Shown: positions 15,538 to 24,265, counted from the first letter of the stretch. The stretch: DNA of 25,152 nucleotides from CAYOBW01 sp964402115 (GCA_964402115.1 CAYOBW010000085.1:1-25152); one strand, 5' to 3'. The notes: generated from the sequence alone by a model not told the origin. Numbers and translations are program-made.

Positions 15538-16812
15538 ATGACACACAAGAGCGAATCGCGGACGACGCAACGAATGGGGAGCCGCAGCGGGGGACCGCAG
15601 GCGCTGGCCCGGGCGGCGGCCTGCGGCATGGCGCTGTGCGCGGCCGCGTGGGGGGCGGATTGGCCGCAGTGGCGGGGCCCCGCGCGCGACGGCGTCTCGG
15701 CCGAGACCGGCTGGTTGTCCGCCTGGCCCAAGGATGGCCCCAAGGTGCTGTGGCGGGCCAAGGTGGGCGAGGGCTATTCCGCCGTGTCCGTCGTCGGGGA
15801 CCGCGCGTACACCATGGGCAATGTCGAGGGGCTGGTGCAGGCGCGTGACGTGGTCTGGTGCCTGGACGCCGGTTCGGGCGCCACGGTGTGGCAATGCGAA
15901 CTGCCCGGCAAGCCGGGGAATTACCCGGGGCCGCGCGCCACGCCGACCGTGGACGGCGCGAACGTCTACGCCCTGACCCGCCACGGCGACCTGGTTTGCC
16001 TGGACGCCGCCGATGGGAAGGTGCGCTGGAAGAAGCAGGTGCGGGAGGAGTTTGGCGTCGGCGCCGAACCGAACTTTTGGGGCCTGGCCTGTTCGCCCCT
16101 CGCCATGGGCGACAAGCTTGTGCTCGACCTCGGCAAGGTGCTGGTCCTCAACCAGGCGGACGGGTCGCTGGATTTTGCCCTGGGCGACCAGCGCCCGGGC
16201 TTCAGCTCGCCGGTCCTGTTCGAATTCGCGGGCAAGCGGCATGTCACGAGCTTCAACGGGTTTGGCCTGTGCGTGTACGACCTGGCGGAGCGCAAGGAGG
16301 TCGGGAAGCAGGCGTGGCCGGCCAAGTGGGCGGCCAACGCGGCAACCCCGGTAGTCGCCGACGGCCGCCTGTTTGTGACGTCCGGCTATGACCGCGGGTG
16401 CGGACTGTTCCGCCTGGCGCCCGACGGGCTCCAGGTCGTGTACACGAATGTCGCGGTTTCAAGCGAGTGCGTTTCCCCCGTGCTGTACCGCGACCACCTT
16501 TACGCCGTCAGCGGCGAAGCGGGGCGCCAGGGCAAGCTGGTATGCGTGGAGTTCGCGACCGGGAAGGTTGCGTGGACGCACGACGGGTTCCGGGTCGGCG
16601 GCGGGCTCCTGCTTGCGGATGGCAAGCTGCTGCACATCGAGGACTCCGGGCAGCTGGCGGTGATCGCGGCACAGCCCGACGGCTACCGGGAGCTCGCGCG
16701 GGCGACGGTCATGGACGGCAAGAGCTGGACGATGCCGGTGCTAGCCAACGGCCGGATCTACTGCCGCAGCAGCAAGGGGGCGCTGGTGTGCCTGGACGTG
16801 CGCGCGCCCTGA
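15538..16812 (+). CDS. Exported PQQ-type beta-propeller protein
   Basis: 424 residues. ATG 15538 has GGGAG 8 nt upstream; a longer in-frame ORF from 15361 overlaps the barrel gene and is rejected. The signal peptide (twin-basic region, then ALARAAACGMALCAAAWG) ends about residue 39, before ADWPQWRGPARDG, the entry signature of PQQ_2-like propellers in this type of genome. Blades follow with CLDAGSGATVW, CLDAADGKVRW and CVEFATGKVAW repeats, and it ends with LVCLDVRAP at the close of the propeller. It is a compact paralogue of the 793-residue protein at 8197-10578, without the Ig-like and calcium modules. It is likely periplasmic, in an operon with the barrel protein. No PQQ-dehydrogenase active-site set is evident; a scaffold or binding role is inferred. 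Confidence 0.88.
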   Translation: MTHKSESRTTQRMGSRSGGPQALARAAACGMALCAAAWGADWPQWRGPARDGVSAETGWLSAWPKDGPKVLWRAKVGEGYSAVSVVGDRAYTMGNVEGLVQARDVVWCLDAGSGATVWQCELPGKPGNYPGPRATPTVDGANVYALTRHGDLVCLDAADGKVRWKKQVREEFGVGAEPNFWGLACSPLAMGDKLVLDLGKVLVLNQADGSLDFALGDQRPGFSSPVLFEFAGKRHVTSFNGFGLCVYDLAERKEVGKQAWPAKWAANAATPVVADGRLFVTSGYDRGCGLFRLAPDGLQVVYTNVAVSSECVSPVLYRDHLYAVSGEAGRQGKLVCVEFATGKVAWTHDGFRVGGGLLLADGKLLHIEDSGQLAVIAAQPDGYRELARATVMDGKSWTMPVLANGRIYCRSSKGALVCLDVRAP

Positions 16813-16993
16813 TGCGGGCCGCCCGCGTCCGCGCGGCGCCGAAGCCGTCCCCGCCGGCGCTCGCGTGCCCCGGCGCTCCGCGTCCGCGCCCGCGGGGCGC
16901 TCCGTCGCGTTGTCCTCCGACATGGCCGCACGCCCGGCAGCCGCGGCCGCCCACAGCCGCTTCGACAAGACGGGCATCTTGCGCATCAGCCCC

Positions 16994-18643
16994 TCACGGA
17001 CCCTGCGCATCCGGCGGCAACAGCAGCAGCGCGCCGGCCCAGCCGCCCCGGGGAAGCGCGAGCGACTCGCCGGCTTGCAGCGAGCGCGTGAACACTTGTA
17101 GGGCCGTGCGCCCGGCGTCCGTGTAGCGGAACGACAGCCCCGGCAGTTCGGTCCAACCGGCGAGGTCGGCGCCCGGCGGCGGCGGCCCCGCGGCCAGGTG
17201 GACCGTCGTGTCCCGCAGCGCCTTCACGGCGATCTCCGCGCGCTCGCCGCCGGCCGTCCGGGTGTAGCGCCAGCCACGGAACCGCGCGGGCACGTCCGCC
17301 CAGACGTAGGCGCGGTTGGCGAACGCCTTCCCGCCGTCGGCCAGCGTGGCCGGCGACCAGCCGCGGCCCGTGACGTTCACGTCCGCCGTTTCGACACGGC
17401 TGGCGGGCAGCTCCGCAACCGGCGCCGAATCGGCCGGCGTCAGCTCCCGGAACCGGGCGAAGCGGTGGAACGTCAGGTAGTTCGCATCGTGGTTGTTGCG
17501 CGCGCCGCCCTGCCCGTCGTCGTAAGCCGTGCGCACCGCGGCAATGATGTCGTCGCCGTCGAACTGCCAGTCCACGTACTGGAAGCCGTGCTTCGCAACG
17601 TCCGGGTGGTAGAGCAGGATACAGCGCACGGTCCAGTTCGTGAGGCCGGGCGAACACGTCAGCGCCAGCGTGTTGCGAATGCCGCCGGGGTTGCGCGCCC
17701 GGTGGCGCTCGTGCACGATGCTGGCGAGCGACCAGTAGAGGCGGCTGCGCGGGTCGAAGCGGATCGTGAACTTCTTGGCCCCGCCGGGGAAAGGCACGAA
17801 GCCCGTCGCGGGATCGAACCGGGCCGCGCGCCCGTCCGCGTCGATGCGCACGATGGCGGCCTTTTCGTCCGGCGACTGGGTCTGGACCCGCAGCACATCC
17901 AGCAGCCCGCCGTCGGGCGCGACCACGGCGTTACCCTCGAGCCACGCGCCCATGTCGCCGCCGTTCCACAGGCGGCTGCTGGGCAGGGGCTCGCTGAGCG
18001 TCCAGCAAGCCGCGTTCAGCAGGTCGGCGTCGACGGGCACGGAGAGCATCGCGGCGCGGTAGTTGATGCCCCAGCCCACGGCCGGGTGGCGCCACTCCAT
18101 CCCGCGCCAGAGGCGCCCGTCGTGTTCGAGCACCGGCATGGGCGCGCAGTGGTACTCGCCGTTGGCGCGCAGCAGGCCCGTGGTCGCATTCGTCGGCGCC
18201 GTCCAGGTCGCCCCGCCGTCGCGCGAGCGCCGGATCACGGCATTGCCGTGGTGCCGGTCCGTGCCCAGCAGGTACAGCGCGCCGCGGTGCACGAAGAGCG
18301 TGGACCAGAAGGCGCCCTGGATTTCGGCGAGGCGCCGCCACGACGCGCCGCGGTCGGCCGAGCCGAAGACCGCGGTGCGGGCGGACTTCTGCTCGCCGCT
18401 CTGCGGGCCGAAGAAGTCGTGCGAAGCCACGTAGCCGCCGCCGGGCAGGACCGCCAGGCTGGGCGAACCGACGTAGAGTCCGGACGTCGCGGGAACGTGA
18501 TCGATGACCACCCCGGGGACCTTCGCGCCGGGCGCGCCGGGCTCCGCCGCCTGCGCGGCCCACGCGCAGCAGGCCAGCAGCAGCGGCAGCGGTGTCTTGC
18601 GCGCTCCGCGCGGGGCGTCTGGCATGTCGTCAGGGCTTTTCAA
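16994..18643 (-). CDS. Exported sialidase-like (BNR/Asp-box) propeller protein
   Basis: 549 residues. I chose TTG 18643 because AGGAG lies 6 nt upstream; ATG 18625 has no SD. A signal peptide (PLPLLLACCAWAAQA) ends near residue 32. Two clear Asp boxes, S95-A-D97-R-G-A-S-W and S140-R-D142-G-G-A-T-W, place it in the sialidase / BNR superfamily, with conserved surroundings (SPSLAVLPGGGYVASHDFFG, WRGMEWRHP). Later blades include KKFTIRFDPRSRLYWSLAS and FQYVDWQFDGDDIIAAVRTAYDD, a pattern common in uncharacterised sialidase-fold hydrolases. I do not see the FRIP motif or the Arg triad of true sialidases, so the substrate is unknown. The C-terminal 120 residues look beta-rich, like an accessory binding domain. 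It follows the two LamG-module genes on the same strand. Confidence 0.82.
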   Translation of the reverse strand: MKSPDDMPDAPRGARKTPLPLLLACCAWAAQAAEPGAPGAKVPGVVIDHVPATSGLYVGSPSLAVLPGGGYVASHDFFGPQSGEQKSARTAVFGSADRGASWRRLAEIQGAFWSTLFVHRGALYLLGTDRHHGNAVIRRSRDGGATWTAPTNATTGLLRANGEYHCAPMPVLEHDGRLWRGMEWRHPAVGWGINYRAAMLSVPVDADLLNAACWTLSEPLPSSRLWNGGDMGAWLEGNAVVAPDGGLLDVLRVQTQSPDEKAAIVRIDADGRAARFDPATGFVPFPGGAKKFTIRFDPRSRLYWSLASIVHERHRARNPGGIRNTLALTCSPGLTNWTVRCILLYHPDVAKHGFQYVDWQFDGDDIIAAVRTAYDDGQGGARNNHDANYLTFHRFARFRELTPADSAPVAELPASRVETADVNVTGRGWSPATLADGGKAFANRAYVWADVPARFRGWRYTRTAGGERAEIAVKALRDTTVHLAAGPPPPGADLAGWTELPGLSFRYTDAGRTALQVFTRSLQAGESLALPRGGWAGALLLLPPDAQGP

Positions 18644-18696
18644 ACGGGTCTCCTGTCAGCTCCCACGGGGTTCGCCTTTGCGCGCGCCCACGCCTC

Positions 18697-18718
18697 GCGC
18701 GCGGGCGCGCCCGCGCGC
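18697..18718. repeat. Perfect 22-bp GC-only palindrome
   Basis: GCGCGCGGGCG and its exact reverse complement abut with no spacer. It lies between the stop of the LamG gene (18752) and the start of the sialidase-like gene (18643). As RNA it would form a very stable hairpin, possibly separating expression of the two genes. There is no T-run. Confidence 0.85.
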
Positions 18719-18751
18719 CGAACCGGCGCCATTGCCTGCCTCGCAGCGCTG

Positions 18752-20725
18752 CTACCGGAAAGTGAAAATCGTCCCGGGCGGCGGCTCGTAGATGATCGCC
18801 AGGTTGTCCCAGCAACCACTGCCGCCGCCGTTGAGCTGGATTGCATCCCAGCGGGCCGGGTTGTTGGCGCTGCGCGCGGCACGCAGATACAGCTCCAGGT
18901 TTTGCAGGGCCGCCGGCGCCTGCCAGCTCGTGCCGTTGAAGTAGGAGAACGACCCTTTGCCCGCCGACGCGTCGACCACCAGGCGCATCCGCATCAACTG
19001 CGTCTGAGCTGACGTGAACACAGCCGTCGTGTTGTGCGACGCTCCGTCGCCATCGTAGGGCATGCACCGCACGTTGGCCCCATCCGCCCCGAGATACATA
19101 AACGGTTCGAAGCTGGTCCCCGCCACGCCGAGGCCGAGGAGCGACTTCGCCGTGCCGTTGGCCCGGCCGCCAAACTCGATCGTCACGATCCCGCCGTTGT
19201 TTGCCGCGAACGGCCCGATGGTCTTGTCGATGACGCCGACCGTGCCCGATCCGCTGAGATAGGCCCACTCGCCGCCCAGCTGCGACCAGCTTGACAGATC
19301 GCTGCGCACATCGAGCAACGTCGACCCCGACCAACCGCCCTGCCCGTTGAGGTCCGCGGACCCCGCGGTGTAATTCTGGAACCCTTCGCACAGCTCGACC
19401 GCCGCGAATTTCTTCACGCCGCGCCAGTACTGGGTGAGAACCTCCTTCGGCGTCAGCATGCGGTTCCAAACGGCGATTTCGTCGGCCGAGCCCTTGAGCT
19501 TCCGACCGCTGAGGGTGATCTCCTGCCCGAAGCGAGCCTGGTCGTCCACTGTGAAAGCCGTCCAGGACGCCGTCAGGATCGCGCCCTCCTCCAGCCCGTC
19601 GCAGTAGACGCGGATGACGCCATCCCCGGAGCCCGTGTTGCGCTTCCACGTGAACGCGAGGTGATGCCACTCGTTCATCGTGAGGACGCCCGCGCCCGAC
19701 TCGCTGCCGGCCGTCTGATCGATGTTGATCCCGAAGCTCCCGTCCGAACTGCGCATGTACGTTCCGATGGCGCCGGTCATGTGACCGTCGAGATCGCCGG
19801 TTCCGCCGGTCTTGCGGCCCATGATGCCGACCTTCGTTCCATCGCCGGTCGAATCGATCCGCACCCAGTAGCTCACGGTTCCCTCGCTGCTGCTCCAGCC
19901 GGTCTTCAGGTCCGAGAGGTAGGCCGTGGTGGAGCCGTCGAAGGTGGCCCACGTGTTGTTGGTGCCGAAACCGACGTAAGCGGGCGAACCCGTTGCGCTC
20001 AAAGCCGGCGAGGGCGCGGACTGGCTCAGCGTGACCGCGTTGCGAACGATCGAGTCGCCCTTCTCGCCCGTGGACGTGTCCATCCGGTAGTACTCGAGCG
20101 GGTTCTGCTCCAGTACGACGACGCTGTAGCCGGCGGAGGGCGCCGGCCCGAGATACCGCAACTCCACGGCGTTGATCCGCGCCCTGTTGGCAGCGTCGTT
20201 GTCACGCAGAAACACGTCGTAGGCCGACACGCCGTCGCTGAGGAAGCGGAACGTGAAGGCTGGCCCCGTCAGGCTGGGCCCCGTGGTCGTGCTGACGAAC
20301 CGCTCGGCCGTGTTCACACGATACGCGACGATCTGGACGCCGGGCGGGGAGGTCGCGTCGCAGCTGTAGACGTCGACCTCCCAAGTACCCGCCTGAAGGC
20401 TTCCCGCCCCGCCCAACAGCAATCCCACCGATTCGCCGTTGCCGTCATCGTAGGCGAAATCGCCAAGCAAGGCGTTCGGGTTGGGCGCACCCACGGTACC
20501 GCGCAGGCGGGCGCCGTCAGCGCTGAATGTCGCGAACGTCACGCCGTCCACGGTGACGGAGCCGCCCCCGCCCGTGTAAGCGGCATCCAGCCCGGTCCAC
20601 CCCGCCATTGTCGCGGATGAGCCGGCGACGTTGATATCGATCTTGTAGTTGGTCGCCGCACACGCCGAAGCGGCCAGGCCACACGCCAGCAGGCATCCGG
20701 CCATCCACACCTTGTACGTACGCAT
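18752..20725 (-). CDS. Exported LamG-domain protein
   Basis: 657 residues. ATG 20725 has GGGAGG 6 nt upstream, and a signal peptide (MRTYKVWMAGCLLACGLAASACA) follows at once. Module 1 (about 25-200): jelly-roll-like, with GGSVTVDGVTFATF, LLGDFAYDDG, YDVFLRDNDAANRARINAVELR. Module 2 (about 212-430): LamG/ConA-like, with EYYRMD, WATFDGS, EGTVSYWVRID, NEWHHLAFTWKR and SADEIAVWNRMLTPKEVL. Module 3 (about 448-645): a second beta-sandwich with VTIEFGGRA, FSYFNGTSWQAPAALQNL and CWDNLAIIYEP. It ends PGTIFTFR. All three modules align in order with the C-terminal 640 residues of the gene at 20814, so this is a catalytic-domain-free copy. It probably binds polysaccharide at the surface. Confidence 0.87.
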   Translation of the reverse strand: MRTYKVWMAGCLLACGLAASACAATNYKIDINVAGSSATMAGWTGLDAAYTGGGGSVTVDGVTFATFSADGARLRGTVGAPNPNALLGDFAYDDGNGESVGLLLGGAGSLQAGTWEVDVYSCDATSPPGVQIVAYRVNTAERFVSTTTGPSLTGPAFTFRFLSDGVSAYDVFLRDNDAANRARINAVELRYLGPAPSAGYSVVVLEQNPLEYYRMDTSTGEKGDSIVRNAVTLSQSAPSPALSATGSPAYVGFGTNNTWATFDGSTTAYLSDLKTGWSSSEGTVSYWVRIDSTGDGTKVGIMGRKTGGTGDLDGHMTGAIGTYMRSSDGSFGINIDQTAGSESGAGVLTMNEWHHLAFTWKRNTGSGDGVIRVYCDGLEEGAILTASWTAFTVDDQARFGQEITLSGRKLKGSADEIAVWNRMLTPKEVLTQYWRGVKKFAAVELCEGFQNYTAGSADLNGQGGWSGSTLLDVRSDLSSWSQLGGEWAYLSGSGTVGVIDKTIGPFAANNGGIVTIEFGGRANGTAKSLLGLGVAGTSFEPFMYLGADGANVRCMPYDGDGASHNTTAVFTSAQTQLMRMRLVVDASAGKGSFSYFNGTSWQAPAALQNLELYLRAARSANNPARWDAIQLNGGGSGCWDNLAIIYEPPPGTIFTFR

Positions 20726-20813
20726 TGTTTGCCTCCCTCCACTCTCACTGCAGGTCACGAGCGCGACACAACGGGTAGCCAACTCACCCACAACGTCAGA
20801 GTCAAACGCGTTC

Positions 20814-23800
20814 CTACCGCACGATCAGGAGGGTCCCGCCCGCGGGCGGCACGGCCGGTTCGTACACGATCGCCAGATTGTCCCAGCTCGCGGCCAGGCC
20901 GCCGCGCAGTTCGACCGCGTCCCACAGCGCCGGATCGGCGGCGGCGCGCCCCTCCGCCGTGAACAGCGGCACGCCCTGCAGCGCCGCGGGCGCCTGCCAG
21001 GCGTCGCCGTCGTAGTAGCTCAACGCGGCCGTGCCCGCCGCCACATCCACTTCGAGCCGCAGGCGCAGCAGGCTCAGCTCGGCCGACACGAACGCGCCGG
21101 TCACGGTGCGCGCGGCGCCATGGCTGTCCACAACCTCCAGGCACAGGCCGGTCCCGTCCGCGCCGAAGTACACCGCCGGCGCCAGCGTGCCGCCCGCGGC
21201 CGTGCCCACGCCGAACAGCGAGCGAATGCCCGGCTGCGCCCGCCCGCTGAACTCAACCGTCACGGTTCCGCCGCGGCCGATGCCGAAGCGGCCGAGGGTC
21301 CGCGCGGCGCGACTGTCCTCCGCCGGCGCCCCCGCCGCCACGTACGCCCACTCGCCGCCGAGCCGCGTCCAGCCGATTGGCCGGTCGGCGCGGACATCGA
21401 GCCACGGCGACCCCGCCCACCCGTGCTGCCCGTTCAGGTCGGCCACGCGGCAGCCGTGGAAGCCCTCGGACCACACCACCACCGCCGCCGCGGTGCGTCC
21501 GCGCCAGACCTGCTCCAGCAGCTCCGCCTGCGATACCGGCCGCGTCCAGATGGCCAGCTCGTCCGCGGAGCCCCGCAGCAGCCGGCTTGTGCCGCCGATC
21601 TCCTTGCCGAAGCGGGCTTCGGCGACCGCGAAGCTCGTCCAGGCTTTGTTCGTCCAGCCGGCCTCTTCGACGCCGTCAAGGTAGGCGCGCACGACGCCGT
21701 TCGTGGCGCCGGCGCCGTTGCGCTGCCAGGTGAACGCCAGGTGGTGCCACGCGTTCAGCTCCAGCATGCTCGCGGGCGACTCGGCCGTCACATTGTCAAT
21801 GCCGAAGCCGAAGCTGCCGTCCTGCCGGGTGTAGGTCCCGATCGCGCCCGCCGTGCCGCCATCGAACACGCCCGCGCCACCCGTGCGCCGCGCGAAGACG
21901 CCCGCGTGGGTGCCCGTGGCATCGCGCCGTGTCCAGTAGCTGATGGCGCCCGCATCGCTGCCCCAGCCCGTCACGACGTCGGTCAAGGTCGCGTTGGCCG
22001 CGCCGTCGAAGTTGGCCCATGTGTTGCTGGCGCCGAAGCCGGCGAAGGCCGGCGTGCCGGCGGCGGTCAGGGCGGGTGTCGGCGCGGACTGGTCGAGCAG
22101 CACCGTGTTCCGCGCCAGGGTGTCGCCGTTCTCGCCATGCGGCCGGCTCAGGCGGTAGTACTCGTACGGCGCCTGCCCGACCACGACGCGGCTGTACGGC
22201 ACTTGCGCCACCTGCCTGAGTTCCACGGCGTTCAGCCGGGCCCGGTTGGCGGTGTTGTTCTCACGGACGAACACGTCGTAGGCGGCAACGCCATCGCTCG
22301 CGAACCGGACGGTAAAGGCCGGGAGCGCGGCGGCGGGCGCGACATTCGTGCTGACGACGGTCTCCTGCCCGTTCCGACGGTAGCCGACGCTCGCGGTGCC
22401 CGGCGCTGAGGTCTGGTCCCAGATGTACACGTCGGCTTCCCACACGCCGGCCGCCAGGCTCCCGGCGCCGCCCAGCGCAAGCCCCAAGGTCGCGTTGGCC
22501 CCGTCCGCAAACGCGAAATCGCCCAGCAGGGCGTCCGGGCTGGGCGCCGCCGCCGTGCCGCGCAGGCGCGCGCCGCGGGTCGTGAACGTCGGGAAGAGGG
22601 TCGTGAACGTGACGCCGTCGACGGTCACGGACCCAGCGCCCGTGTCGGCCGGCACGTTGAGGGGCATCCAGCCCGCGGCCGTCACCGGCTGGCTCGCCTC
22701 GTTCAGGTCGAGGCGGTAGACGGCGCCGGTGGCGCCGGGCGGTGGCTCGTCCGCGCCCGCGACCACGTTCGAGCCGAAGAGGCCGACGATCTGCAGCGCG
22801 TAGGACGTGTACGACGTGTAGGTCCCGCGCATCCAGAGCACCGTGGTTTCGTTCGTATGGCCGGCCGGCACGAGCGGGCGCAGGTTGTCCACGGTAGAGT
22901 TCCGCGTCAGCGCGCGCCACGTCCACGTGGCGCCGCCGTCCGCCGTCTGGCCGCGGTAGATCTCCCAGTGCCCGGTGCCGCACACGCCCCCGTTGGTGAT
23001 GTTCACGTTCGAGGACAGGTACACGACGTGCGGTTGCTCGGGGTCGACACAGATCCCGCCCGAATACGAAGCCTGCCCGCTGTACAGGCGCGTTCCGGCG
23101 CGGGCGATCTCGCGATCCCGCCACTGGCTTCCGTCCCAGCGGGCGTAGCGGTAGCGGTGGTCATCCGGGCTGCGGCTCGCGAAGGTGGCGTAGGGCGCCA
23201 CCGGGCGCCCGGCGCGGTCCAGGTGCACGTCCCACGACCACGCCTCGCCGGTCGCGGCCGCGCCGTCGTATAGCCGCGTGGCTTGCGCCGGCGTCACCGG
23301 CGCGTCGACGAGGTTCGTGATGAAGCTCCCGTCGCTGCGGTACAGCCCGCCGGCGCGGTAGAACATGTGGTAGAGGCTCGTGGGCTGGTACTCGTCGGGG
23401 TGCGCCTCCGTGAACACGAAGTGGATCGTGTTCGAGCCGTCGGAGCAGTATTTGGCATACGGGCGGCCGGGGTAATCCACCAGCTTCAGCGGGCCCGCCC
23501 ACGTTGCGCCGCCGTTGGTCGTCGACCAGTAGGACGGGTCGGTGTTCAGCCCGCGGAAGAAGAGGTACGTCTTCCCCTCCTCCGCCGGGAGCTGGAACGG
23601 GTTCGAGTAGGTCGCGGCCGTGCCGGCGTCGAGCGCCTGCTCCGGGTCCCATTGCGCGAGGTCCCCGCCGGCCGCGGAGGTGAGGCGGTAGCGCGTCAGC
23701 GTGTCGCCGCCATGCCGGCTGTAGAAAGCCGCCACCCGCCCGTCGGACCGTTGCAGAAAGCTCGGGGCGGCGTGGTCGTCGACCTCGAGGGCCGCATGGA

Positions 23801-24044
23801 GCACGACCGTCGTCGTGGTCAGCCTCGAAAGGTCCAGGACGGAGGCCTGCACGTCGCCCGCGCCGCTTACCGACCCCACCAGCATCCGGCCGTCGACCAC
23901 CAGCGCCCGCTCGTCCTGGTACCAGCACCACGCGCCATCGCGGCAAATGACCACGGGCTGGACGGCTGTAGCCGCTGACAGAGGAGCGACCGGGAGGAAG
24001 CAGACGATCCCGACGAAGGCTGTGCAAAAGCCGCGTGCATGCAT
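20814..24044 (-). CDS. Exported BNR_4-type propeller (possible polysaccharide lyase) fused to a LamG-containing tail
   Basis: 1,076 residues from ATG 24044; the signal peptide ends near residue 25. Residues about 30-430 look like a BNR_4 (PF15892-type) propeller: CWYQDERALVVDGRMLVG, then DDH91-AAP and, exactly 20 residues later, YSRH111-G, NPFQLP and TYLFFRG. A His pair with this spacing is reported in ulvan lyases of families PL24/PL25 that share this fold, as far as I recall, so a lyase is possible. Residues 435-620, 631-841 and 861-1065 are the jelly-roll, LamG and beta-sandwich modules also found in the adjacent stand-alone protein. It ends AGGTLLIVR. It heads the minus-strand run that includes the LamG and sialidase-like genes (gaps 88 and 108 nt). 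The substrate is not readable from sequence. Confidence 0.87.
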   Translation of the reverse strand: MHARGFCTAFVGIVCFLPVAPLSAATAVQPVVICRDGAWCWYQDERALVVDGRMLVGSVSGAGDVQASVLDLSRLTTTTVVLHAALEVDDHAAPSFLQRSDGRVAAFYSRHGGDTLTRYRLTSAAGGDLAQWDPEQALDAGTAATYSNPFQLPAEEGKTYLFFRGLNTDPSYWSTTNGGATWAGPLKLVDYPGRPYAKYCSDGSNTIHFVFTEAHPDEYQPTSLYHMFYRAGGLYRSDGSFITNLVDAPVTPAQATRLYDGAAATGEAWSWDVHLDRAGRPVAPYATFASRSPDDHRYRYARWDGSQWRDREIARAGTRLYSGQASYSGGICVDPEQPHVVYLSSNVNITNGGVCGTGHWEIYRGQTADGGATWTWRALTRNSTVDNLRPLVPAGHTNETTVLWMRGTYTSYTSYALQIVGLFGSNVVAGADEPPPGATGAVYRLDLNEASQPVTAAGWMPLNVPADTGAGSVTVDGVTFTTLFPTFTTRGARLRGTAAAPSPDALLGDFAFADGANATLGLALGGAGSLAAGVWEADVYIWDQTSAPGTASVGYRRNGQETVVSTNVAPAAALPAFTVRFASDGVAAYDVFVRENNTANRARLNAVELRQVAQVPYSRVVVGQAPYEYYRLSRPHGENGDTLARNTVLLDQSAPTPALTAAGTPAFAGFGASNTWANFDGAANATLTDVVTGWGSDAGAISYWTRRDATGTHAGVFARRTGGAGVFDGGTAGAIGTYTRQDGSFGFGIDNVTAESPASMLELNAWHHLAFTWQRNGAGATNGVVRAYLDGVEEAGWTNKAWTSFAVAEARFGKEIGGTSRLLRGSADELAIWTRPVSQAELLEQVWRGRTAAAVVVWSEGFHGCRVADLNGQHGWAGSPWLDVRADRPIGWTRLGGEWAYVAAGAPAEDSRAARTLGRFGIGRGGTVTVEFSGRAQPGIRSLFGVGTAAGGTLAPAVYFGADGTGLCLEVVDSHGAARTVTGAFVSAELSLLRLRLEVDVAAGTAALSYYDGDAWQAPAALQGVPLFTAEGRAAADPALWDAVELRGGLAASWDNLAIVYEPAVPPAGGTLLIVR

Positions 24045-24088
24045 GAGCGTATACCCATTAACCCGGTTTGCGAAGTCCGTTGCGCAGT

Positions 24089-24117
24089 ACCATATCCCGT
24101 CATTGCCAATGCGGCAA
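24089..24117 (-). promoter_or_regulatory. Possible promoter of the BNR/LamG/sialidase-like run
   Basis: On the minus strand, TTGCCG (24117-24112), 17 nt, then TATGGT (24094-24089), about 45 nt before ATG 24044. The hexamers match the consensus only partly. The spacing and the lower local GC support it. Confidence 0.4.
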
Positions 24118-24153
24118 CCTGATTGTAGGGACCCCGTTCTGCGGAAGCGGCAT

Positions 24154-24211
24154 GCGGCATACCGGCGGGGACCGCCGTCTCCAGGCCTGCGGTCCCCGGC
24201 GCCTCCCCTCT
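24154..24211. repeat. 58-bp dispersed repeat, copy 1
   Basis: It differs from the copy at 25095-25152 by a single base (C 24162 versus A 25103) in the same orientation. Internally it has GGGGACCGC...GCGGTCCCC, a 9-bp inverted repeat around GCCGTCTCCAGG, so each copy can form a hairpin. It lies between the BNR gene and the cysteine-containing gene. Confidence 0.92.
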
Positions 24212-24265
24212 CCGCGACAAATGAGCGCCCTGGAGCCGGAAGGCGCCATTTTCCCTGGTCCCCTG

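Noticed and set aside
13533..15761. 742-residue minus-strand open frame
   Set aside because: Antisense to the barrel gene and across the repeat; low-complexity Arg/Pro sequence with no recognisable domain.
16741..16986. 81-residue minus-strand ORF after the sialidase-like gene (MRKMPVLSKRLW...)
   Set aside because: It has an AGGGG near its start, but overlaps the PQQ gene by 72 nt in convergent orientation and turns into Arg/Ala low complexity; not enough to call a gene.
16813..16993. Terminator or RNA gene in the convergent gap
   Set aside because: Very GC-rich with many possible stems but no T-run and no recognisable RNA fold; I see nothing specific.
20649..22409. 586-residue plus-strand open frame
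   Set aside because: Antisense to the BNR-LamG gene; Arg/Ala/His-rich shadow of strongly biased third positions.
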